A DNA stretch of 64,000 bases from JAMZMI01 sp049115715. Its GTDB lineage: Bacteria > Bacteroidota > Bacteroidia > Cytophagales > Cyclobacteriaceae. The stretch lies in NCBI GenBank assembly GCA_049115715.1, contig JAGDZQ010000034.1:62001-126000 (forward strand), written 5' to 3'. Within the stretch, counting starts at the first letter, position 1. Each line of letters starts with the position of its first letter. This document shows positions 17,133 to 24,753 of the stretch, one piece after another. The notes under the pieces are model-generated. The model searched no databases, was not told where the DNA came from, and was given only the letters and a program-made list of their open reading frames with translations. The position numbers and the translations under genes were made by a program.

Positions 17133-20100
17133 TTATTTCTTTATGACTCTAAACACTTCCTCTTCATTTGCAATTTTTAAACGAATGAGATAAATACCCG
17201 ATTTCATTCCTGATAAATTGCTAAGGCTAACCTTACTCATATTGCCTTTTTCTTCAATTGAAATAGAAATGTTTTCGATTTCCTTCCCTAACAAATCAGT
17301 CATCGAAATCTGAGGTAGCTCATCTTCCTGATGATTTTTTACCTCAATCGTAATTTCGTTGGAAAAGGAATTGGGGTATAGGATTGACTTTTCTTCAAGC
17401 GGAGTTGTATTCGAAAGTGTGATTATTTCGCAATCATCATCAACATCATTGTCATTGATATCCTCAAAAATGATCACGTTTGAAAAGTATGAATTCCCGG
17501 CCTCCTCATTAGCATCATTGTCTGCCACAAAAGACAAATACTCCACCTGTCCGGTATAGAAATCCCCAACCGGAATGGTGTAGGTCTTATAGGCTCCATT
17601 GCCCTCATAATCATCGAAATCTTCAATGCTGTTGCCTGATTCTGTTCCGAATAGTTTAAATCTTCTATCGTCACTGCTGATAAGGTCATCATCAAAGCCA
17701 ATTGAGTGTTCTTCTCCTTCCGAATCTGCTCTAAAATCGAATTTTAGTTTGGTATTGGCTGTGATCTCATAACTGAACGGAATAGCCTTCCAGCCATTCT
17801 TGTCGACGAGAAGTGTAAGCTGCTCATCCTGAATAGACGCTGTGCCATTGTCCTCATCTCCATCGTAAGACTTAAGTTGCTGGTGGTAGAAGGTTACATT
17901 GGTACAATTAGTTGAGATAGCCTCACTTACCTCTAAAAGTAAAACTCCATCAGGTTCAAGTACAACATCGTTTTCAAGAAACTGACCATTTACCATGTTT
18001 TGGATTGACAACTTTCCTCCATATCCAGGCAAACCCAATTTGACTGTTGCATCTGTCAAACCTACATTTACTAAGGTCACCACTCTCTTGCCAGCATTCA
18101 TATCAATCGCGCGGCGGATGACTCCTTTGAAATCTCCACCTTGGGTATTGGTTTCAGTAACTGTCACAACCGGAATAATTCCTTTTCCTCTCACTTCTGA
18201 TATCGCGTTTGAAGCTAATGCTTCAGTAGTCGTAGCTATCAGTTTCCCGTTTCCAGCGCTCAGCGAACCTGACAGACTTCTACCGTATTCATCTTCTTTG
18301 ATACTGTTTTCGTCAATTATGATTGTGCCTCCACCGTTCAGGTAGCTTTGAAGTGCCTCCAATTCATCTGATGTAACTCTTTCGGTATTTCTTATAACTA
18401 TAACTTCCCAGTTGTCATTATCATGATTGTTGATAATTCTTTCTGTAGCAAAACCAATTTTGTATCCTTCAAAGAATAACTCATCATAAATCTCCTGAAT
18501 CTCTCCTTCGAGGTAGCTGGACTTGTTGACCGCTGAGGTCTCAGAATAAAAAATTCTAATCGGACGATCCATATCTTGAATCAGAGACATTTCTTCTCCA
18601 TGCGCATTCAACTCCATCATGGTAAGATGAACCGTGTTCAATGTCTGCGGCATCATGTCTACAAAAGAAGTATGGCCTTCACGAGTAACTCCGCTTGTAT
18701 TTCTACCCCAGCACCAGTTATTGACCATATCCATTCCTTGAATCACGGCAATCCAATGTGCCGCTCTCAGGTAGGAAGGCTCTAGGAATAAATCTCTAAA
18801 TGCTCCCCATCCGGTAAGTCCTCCTTCAGAGTTATAGTTGGTAGCGTTTGGCAAAATAGATGACAAGAAATCATATGATACAGCTGTATTTCTCCATTCA
18901 AGTGAATATTTACCTTTCCAGTAGTCAGAAACCGAAGCTCCATCCCATGGCTCAGAATTGGCCATATTGGCATCATTTCCGACAATATCGCTCATTTCTA
19001 TAAGGCGCTCGAAATCCAAACCTGTTGTACTTATCCCTAGAGAAAACATTGTAGGGATGAGCTTTAAGTGAGTTTTAGCGGCAGGGTCTTCTGTTTTGAT
19101 AATCTTATTCAAAAACTCATACCACTCGATAACTCTGACTTGGTTGAATCTTACCAGATCGTACCACCTTGGTGTTCCCTGACTTGTAATAGAAGAGATG
19201 GGTGTCTTAAAAGAGTTTCCTGCTTCCTCAAAACTGGTAAAGCTAGTGTTCCATAGTGTATTGAGATTGGCTATCTCAGTATGTCTTTCTTCTAACCATA
19301 TTGCAAACTTGTCTTTGGTATATTGAGTAGGGTCAACAACAGCCCATGTTCCATCAATATTCCAGTGCGGCTCATTGGTCAAAAGATATCCAAGTTTGCT
19401 GTGATTGCTGTCCTTCATTCGAGGAACTACCAGCTTGAAAAAATCCTCATGAAATTCTCTTGCCTTGGGATGATCGATATCAAATCCAGTATGTAAACTA
19501 GCTCCATCAAAAATCTCAGGGTACTCATCACTGATGTACGCCGGCACAACAATGTTTCTCTGCCCAAGAAATCCAACGCCAAAAGATCCTGGGGTGGAAA
19601 ACGCATCCAAATCACGCTTGGTTGCCGCCTTCAAAGAGATTTCGCCCTGCTCGTTCTTTTCCATATCTGTTGGACGCAAGAAGATCCCACCAAGATCTCC
19701 GAAGTACTCTGTCAGATTGTGTGGACCTGCAGACTCGGGTTTAAATATCCACTCGGCTAGAAAAGCTGGCTTACCATCTTGAACAATTCGAGTTCCTTCA
19801 ATATCGAGTCGTGTATAATCAGGATTGAAGGTGGGCTTCCTGTTGACTTCTCCAGATATTACCTTATTGAGGTTGTCAATCGCTTCTGTCAAAAGCTTAA
19901 CAACTTCACTGCGCTCATGCTCAGGTAAAAGCTCAGCCAATTGACGATCCGTATATTGTTTAGAGATCTCTTTTGGAAGAACAGATCCAGAGCCAAAAAT
20001 ACTCTCATTATGATCTATATTGTTCTCATCCCAATCAGCCAGGTAAAGGAAGGTTTCTGCTACTTTCACACTCAACTTCTCGCGTGTGGCATCTATACCA

Positions 20101-20231
20101 TCATCTTCTGCCGAAGAAATCAGAGCCTCCAACTCAGCAATTTTAGCTAAGGCCGTCTCTTCTGTTGTCTGACCATATGTAAACTGGATAGAAAATAGAA
20201 AGAAAGCTATGATGTGAAATCGCTTTATCAT
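17133..20231 (-). CDS. GH42-like hydrolase with carbohydrate-binding module and T9SS sorting domain (1032 aa)
   Basis: A Sec signal ends at FTYGQ. The helical N-domain and TIM barrel parallel the neighbouring 753-aa paralogue, with Glu287 (GYLLTNEPHW) as likely acid/base and Glu469 (NYNSEGGL) as likely nucleophile. A GH42-type trimerisation-like domain covers about residues 555-655. Residues about 775-940 form a beta-sandwich module (KIDFRADSEGEEHSIGFDDD-like region) of a kind I associate with marine agarases. The last 80 residues (LYPNSFSNEITIEV, then GIYLIRL) are a type IX secretion sorting domain, so this copy is exported to the surface while its paralogue is a lipoprotein. The family is uncertain at the GH42/GH167 level. 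Confidence 0.72.
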   Translation of the reverse strand: MIKRFHIIAFFLFSIQFTYGQTTEETALAKIAELEALISSAEDDGIDATREKLSVKVAETFLYLADWDENNIDHNESIFGSGSVLPKEISKQYTDRQLAELLPEHERSEVVKLLTEAIDNLNKVISGEVNRKPTFNPDYTRLDIEGTRIVQDGKPAFLAEWIFKPESAGPHNLTEYFGDLGGIFLRPTDMEKNEQGEISLKAATKRDLDAFSTPGSFGVGFLGQRNIVVPAYISDEYPEIFDGASLHTGFDIDHPKAREFHEDFFKLVVPRMKDSNHSKLGYLLTNEPHWNIDGTWAVVDPTQYTKDKFAIWLEERHTEIANLNTLWNTSFTSFEEAGNSFKTPISSITSQGTPRWYDLVRFNQVRVIEWYEFLNKIIKTEDPAAKTHLKLIPTMFSLGISTTGLDFERLIEMSDIVGNDANMANSEPWDGASVSDYWKGKYSLEWRNTAVSYDFLSSILPNATNYNSEGGLTGWGAFRDLFLEPSYLRAAHWIAVIQGMDMVNNWCWGRNTSGVTREGHTSFVDMMPQTLNTVHLTMMELNAHGEEMSLIQDMDRPIRIFYSETSAVNKSSYLEGEIQEIYDELFFEGYKIGFATERIINNHDNDNWEVIVIRNTERVTSDELEALQSYLNGGGTIIIDENSIKEDEYGRSLSGSLSAGNGKLIATTTEALASNAISEVRGKGIIPVVTVTETNTQGGDFKGVIRRAIDMNAGKRVVTLVNVGLTDATVKLGLPGYGGKLSIQNMVNGQFLENDVVLEPDGVLLLEVSEAISTNCTNVTFYHQQLKSYDGDEDNGTASIQDEQLTLLVDKNGWKAIPFSYEITANTKLKFDFRADSEGEEHSIGFDDDLISSDDRRFKLFGTESGNSIEDFDDYEGNGAYKTYTIPVGDFYTGQVEYLSFVADNDANEEAGNSYFSNVIIFEDINDNDVDDDCEIITLSNTTPLEEKSILYPNSFSNEITIEVKNHQEDELPQISMTDLLGKEIENISISIEEKGNMSKVSLSNLSGMKSGIYLIRLKIANEEEVFRVIKK

Positions 20232-20468
20232 AAGTTTTGTGTTTGTTTGATTCTTGTTTAAATAATCTTTTGAGACAGAACGAATGTCGAAAAACCACCA
20301 ATGAAGTTCTCAATCCCTCTTTGTCTCCATGTGATTCCTACTTGACAGTTTGCACTTAATCCTATCTCATTCCAATTGATTGAGAGTATCCACTCGCACG
20401 TGGAAAGGCTAAACGAATAAGCATAATGGGTAATAGTTATTTTATCATGCTCAATTAATCGCATCTGA

Positions 20469-21959
20469 CTACATGGTTATTTTGAAACTTATTGTTTGAT
20501 ATTCTGGTAAAGTTGAAGGTGGGTTAATGATCAAACCTTCAACACTTTGCTTCCACTTAAGTTTTTCATTAGACCCGGATAACTTTACTGACTTGATTTT
20601 CTTATCCAACAAGTCTGATCCTTTTCCAAAAGATTTTATCGTATAATTTCCTTCTCCTTTGTTCATGCAAAAGGCGTAGATATTATTCCCCTTTTGGGTA
20701 AACCGGAAATCTTCATGGGTATAGGGTTTACTGTCTGTCTCTTTGATTCCTCCGTGATTTCCTTTTTCTAATTCTGAATTGGTAGAGGGGCCCTCACCAT
20801 ATATTTTCCAAGGACGGGTTTCATGTATTCCTTCTCCATTATCCTCGAACCAAATAGCTAAGTCCTCCAGCAGTTGTACAACCTCTGCATCAAGATCACC
20901 TTCTGGTGTTTGAACAATATTGAGCAGTAGGTTGCCATTTTTAGAAACGATATCCACCAACATATGTATGACCTCCGGAGATTTTTTGTATGGACGATCT
21001 GAGTCGTAGTACCAATCTGCTATAGAGCTGTCAGTCTGCCAAGGGTATTTACTAATGCCGTCTAGTTTGCCACGTTCAAAGTCCAAAACCCAATACGGAG
21101 ATGGATCTCCACTCTTGCAGGTATATATAGCTGTCAGCTTGCCATCATTGGCTTCAAGGTTATTATTGTAATAGTGAGAGATCATTTCCATTCCCACCTG
21201 ATCAAATGCCATTCCTCCATCAGAATACAATAAATCAGGATTATAAAGATCAATGAGCTCCGAAATAGCAGTCAACCAATTCTGGTGATTTTCGGGATCG
21301 ATGGTATACCACCCATCGTCATTTCCGGCGGTCGGCTTATGATAAAAGTCCCAGTATTCTGGGTTAGCTCCATCGTACCGAACACCTTTTAGCGGGCCCT
21401 TGTTATCAGACCTATGACTATCTTGAAACCAAGTATAACTGGCACCCAAGTGTTCAGAAACACCAAAATACAATCCTTCCTTTTTAGCTGCTGCCTGCCA
21501 AAGACCAACGACATCTTTTTTTGGCCCCATATTCGCAGAATTCCATTTATGAATCTTGGAGTCCCATAAGAAAAAATTGTCATGATGAACGCCCATGCTT
21601 ACGAAGTATCTGGCTCCAGCTTTTTTGTAGAGCTTCATGAGCGCATCGGGGTTCCACTTTTCCGCTTTCCAATCGGGCAATAAATCTTTAAATCCTTTTT
21701 CGGATGGGTGACCGTAGTTTTTTACAAACCAATCGTACCACCTCGAATTTTGCCAATAAAGTCTTCTTGCAAAATGATCCCCCATCCTTGGAACGGCCTG
21801 TGGGCCCCAGTGAGACCAAATGCCAAACTTTGCGTCTTGAAACCATACGGGAAATTCATAATTGGCTTTGAATGACTCTTCCGTGGGTTTGAACTTTTCC
21901 TGCGCTTCAGAAAAATAAAAAGAGAGTATAAGGGCTAATGTGATTAGGTGATTTTTCAT
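20469..21959 (-). CDS. GH29 alpha-L-fucosidase
   Basis: The 496-residue protein has a signal peptide ending at YFSEAQ and the GH29 opening FPVWFQDAKFGIWSHWG. ARYFVSMGVHHDNFFLWDS and WNSANMGPKKDVVG match the fucose-binding His region. The nucleophile is Asp247 in LLYSDGGM. The C-terminal half carries ETRPWKIYGEGPS, usual in these enzymes. It removes alpha-L-fucose or related alpha-L-galactose units from oligosaccharides in the periplasm. It lies 8 bp after the GH27 gene in the same direction, so they form an operon. A 60-bp fragment of a relative lies at 16930-16989. Confidence 0.92.
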   Translation of the reverse strand: MKNHLITLALILSFYFSEAQEKFKPTEESFKANYEFPVWFQDAKFGIWSHWGPQAVPRMGDHFARRLYWQNSRWYDWFVKNYGHPSEKGFKDLLPDWKAEKWNPDALMKLYKKAGARYFVSMGVHHDNFFLWDSKIHKWNSANMGPKKDVVGLWQAAAKKEGLYFGVSEHLGASYTWFQDSHRSDNKGPLKGVRYDGANPEYWDFYHKPTAGNDDGWYTIDPENHQNWLTAISELIDLYNPDLLYSDGGMAFDQVGMEMISHYYNNNLEANDGKLTAIYTCKSGDPSPYWVLDFERGKLDGISKYPWQTDSSIADWYYDSDRPYKKSPEVIHMLVDIVSKNGNLLLNIVQTPEGDLDAEVVQLLEDLAIWFEDNGEGIHETRPWKIYGEGPSTNSELEKGNHGGIKETDSKPYTHEDFRFTQKGNNIYAFCMNKGEGNYTIKSFGKGSDLLDKKIKSVKLSGSNEKLKWKQSVEGLIINPPSTLPEYQTISFKITM

Positions 21960-21967
21960 TATGACTC

Positions 21968-23554
21968 TTAATTGGCTCTTAACAATAGCACACCATGTGC
22001 GGGCACTACTGCTGAGAATTGACCATCGTATTTACCAATATCTTTTTGACGCCAGACATCTCTCAGCATTTTTTCCCCTTTTAGTTCTGCAACATCCCAA
22101 TCGAGTGTAATCACTGCTTCCAGATCCTCAAGATTGAAGAGACCAATAGCCTTACTGCCATCTGCCAGCTCTTTGGTGAAAATCTCAAAACCAGGGCTTG
22201 CCAAGACAGAAGTAGCAGGTGTTGCCAGTTCGTCTTGTTGAATCGCTAGTACTTCCGAGTTAGTAAGGAGTTTCACGGTAAACTCATCCATCAATTCAAT
22301 AGGTGCTCCAATGAGAAGTGGTGCAGACCACAGGCTCCAAAGCGAAATATGACTATACTGCTCATCTGCCGTTAGATTGGTCATTCGAAGCTCTGCACCC
22401 TTGTGCCCCGATGATTGGTGCCCTACTACCAACATATCCGGGTCAGGAAAATGACTGGGGCTTCCACTCATACCTATTTCCATCCACGTTTTATGTAAAA
22501 TCCATTGCTCCCGAATGTTAAGATGTGAGCCTTCTTGATTCCATCGGTCTTTTAGGTCTCCTGAGGTACGAACTACATTGGCTATTTCACCAATCCGCTT
22601 AGAACTATGCACTGGGCATGAGTTTGACAGTGAATAGACGATATCTCTGCCTGAATTCTTCAATGCGTCTCCCATCCTTTTGGTACTTTCCAAATCATTG
22701 ACGTACCAATCGTACTTCAAATAATCTATTCCCCAGGCTGCCCACTGCTTAGCATCTGCATCTTCAAATTTATACTTACCAATCTTTAATGAATGACTGT
22801 CTTTATTGGTCATCGTCTTATCCCAATAGCCGTCCTTGTAATTACTAGAGCTTCCAATATAACCTGCGTAGCTGGTGATCCAAGGGGTTGAGTATATACC
22901 CACCTTGAGCCCCATATCATGTATCTGATCGCACATTTGCTTGATGTCAGGGAATGTTTCAGGGTTTCCCTGAATTCCATTGAATTCTCCACCACGCAAT
23001 CCTTGCCAAACGTCATCTACATTTACATAAGTCCAACCATAGTCTTTTAGCCCTTTATCAACCATTGCTCTTGCAGAAGCGAGTACCCGCTCCTGCGTCA
23101 CATTGTGCCCCCAACAGTTCCATGAATTCCACCCTAACGGTGGTGTCAAGCATATTTCATCTCCAACTTTTATCTTCAAGGCTTTCTGAGCACTCCCTTT
23201 GTCGTTTTTCACCACTAATTGGACAATATGGTCTTCCTTGGAAGTCGAATTAATTTTACCAGAAATAACACCTGATTTTTCATCAATTGCCAAACCTTCA
23301 GGTAGTCCTTTTGCTAAGTAGCTCAAAGGTGCCTCGCCAGTAGCAGGAATTGTATAAAGAAACGGTGAGCCAGGTCGAACTCCATAGACATTGGGGCCAT
23401 TGATTTGGGGAATTAGGGGTGTCTCAGGGGTAAGTATGTACATACCATCTCCTGTCTCAGGGGAATATAGTTTTGACTCAGAGCTACAGCCCGCTAAAAT
23501 GATTGAGAACAGAATTATAAAAGCGAAGAGATTGAGAGATTTACTTTTTTTCAT
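21968..23554 (-). CDS. GH27 alpha-galactosidase, lipoprotein with N-terminal Ig-like domain
   Basis: The lipobox is LAGC (Cys23). Residues about 55-130 form an Ig-like putative domain (LPEGLAIDEKSGVISG). The catalytic domain starts with TPPLGWNSWNCWG and has Asp282 as nucleophile (DYLKYDWYV) and Asp333 as acid/base (RTSGDLKDRW). The C-terminal beta-domain ends VVPAHGVLLLRAN, as usual in GH27. It removes terminal alpha-D-galactose. It lies in a run of minus-strand genes, 8 bp before the GH29 gene and 23 bp after the T9SS binding protein gene. Confidence 0.94.
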   Translation of the reverse strand: MKKSKSLNLFAFIILFSIILAGCSSESKLYSPETGDGMYILTPETPLIPQINGPNVYGVRPGSPFLYTIPATGEAPLSYLAKGLPEGLAIDEKSGVISGKINSTSKEDHIVQLVVKNDKGSAQKALKIKVGDEICLTPPLGWNSWNCWGHNVTQERVLASARAMVDKGLKDYGWTYVNVDDVWQGLRGGEFNGIQGNPETFPDIKQMCDQIHDMGLKVGIYSTPWITSYAGYIGSSSNYKDGYWDKTMTNKDSHSLKIGKYKFEDADAKQWAAWGIDYLKYDWYVNDLESTKRMGDALKNSGRDIVYSLSNSCPVHSSKRIGEIANVVRTSGDLKDRWNQEGSHLNIREQWILHKTWMEIGMSGSPSHFPDPDMLVVGHQSSGHKGAELRMTNLTADEQYSHISLWSLWSAPLLIGAPIELMDEFTVKLLTNSEVLAIQQDELATPATSVLASPGFEIFTKELADGSKAIGLFNLEDLEAVITLDWDVAELKGEKMLRDVWRQKDIGKYDGQFSAVVPAHGVLLLRAN

Positions 23555-23577
23555 TTTTTACTTTAGTTAAATTAAGA

Positions 23578-24753
23578 CTACTCGATGATTAGTTTTTCTA
23601 CTTTTAAGCCAGATTTGGTTAGGACTTTCACTAAATATATCCCTCGATTAAGTTCAGAAACATCTAATCTTGATTGATTACTATGGTCAGTGATTTCCTT
23701 CAAAAGTGTACCGGAAGCATTGTAGATACTAAATGAATCTCCTTCACTAATCTCAACTGATAAATACTGAGATGCGGGGTTTGGATAAATCTGTATGCTT
23801 CTCCTAACATCACCTGAAAGAGGCTCCTCGTTGTTTCCCTGCTCATCGAGTATTAATGAAATATCATCGATATAAAAGGCATTATTTTCTACTCCCGAAC
23901 CAAAAAGATTTGGCACCTGGACTTTGAAAGGCGAATTGACAATGTCTTTTTGCAAACTAATTTTATTCTGTAAGCTCACCCAGACACCTTCTTCTATTGA
24001 TGAAATATCCCAACTCAAACTCACCTGCTGATCGGTAAAGGTTGTGTAGAAGCGATCGGTCACTGAACTTGATTCCTTGAAAACTTTCATGGTCATAATG
24101 TAAGCTCCCGCAGGAACATTTACAGAGGCAGAAGAGGCACTGGTTATATCAGAAAGCATAGATGCTTGAGGAGCTTTCGGTGGCTCTGGCTCTCCTTCTA
24201 TAGGAATGTAGAAATCATCTACATAAAAAGTCCCTTTTCCTCCATGACTTGCTCCGACTATTACAAGCATGCTATAGTCTACCATATCGGTAGTTAAAGT
24301 GAAAGTTGTACTTATTTCTGTCCACTGCTCTTTGGGCACATCAGTAAAATCGAATTGAACACCAATAAAGCTTCCTCCGGCATTGCCAGGTTTAAACGTG
24401 ATTTGAAAACCGGAGAGTTCAGAATCTGCTTCTATGTACACCTTACTGCTAATCGTATACTGACCTACCTCCAGATTAATTTCCATCTCAGGAATAGAGG
24501 CACTTCCATGAGCCTTCAATTCCTCTGATATCGTTGTTGCATTGGAGTATTTTAAACTTTGATCTCCCGTTGCTGATTTAAGACTTGTAAGTGACCAGTT
24601 TGCAGGGTGTTGCATCCACCAGCCATCGGATGACTCCATTCCATAATGGGAGTCCGACAATGCATTGACAAGGAAGATGTCTTGAGCAGATGCAATAGAA
24701 ACTACACACAGCACCAAAAGTGAGGTTATTATTTTATCTACCTGCCTGCTCAT
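23578..24753 (-). CDS. T9SS-exported protein with two carbohydrate-binding-like beta-sandwich modules and no catalytic domain
   Basis: A signal peptide is followed by two similar beta-sandwich modules, about residues 28-195 and 200-310. Both include a YTISSKVYIEADSE- or YIMTMKVFKESSSV-type strand and end with a FYVDDFYIP or FYIDDISLIL strand. This is the pattern of CBM4/9- or CBM22-like modules. The last 70 residues (IYPNPASQYLSVEI, GIYLVKVLTKSG) are a T9SS sorting domain. No glycosidase motif is present. The ATG overlaps the stop of the upstream propeller protein by four bases (ATGA), so the two are translationally coupled. I infer a surface polysaccharide-binding partner of that protein. 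Confidence 0.75.
   Translation of the reverse strand: MSRQVDKIITSLLVLCVVSIASAQDIFLVNALSDSHYGMESSDGWWMQHPANWSLTSLKSATGDQSLKYSNATTISEELKAHGSASIPEMEINLEVGQYTISSKVYIEADSELSGFQITFKPGNAGGSFIGVQFDFTDVPKEQWTEISTTFTLTTDMVDYSMLVIVGASHGGKGTFYVDDFYIPIEGEPEPPKAPQASMLSDITSASSASVNVPAGAYIMTMKVFKESSSVTDRFYTTFTDQQVSLSWDISSIEEGVWVSLQNKISLQKDIVNSPFKVQVPNLFGSGVENNAFYIDDISLILDEQGNNEEPLSGDVRRSIQIYPNPASQYLSVEISEGDSFSIYNASGTLLKEITDHSNQSRLDVSELNRGIYLVKVLTKSGLKVEKLIIE

Noticed and set aside
20258..20464. 68-codon minus-strand frame between GH42-like and GH29 genes
   Set aside because: Short, no domain, no clear start context. Its C-terminal part shows some resemblance to the spacer near 17000, but not enough to call a gene or repeat.
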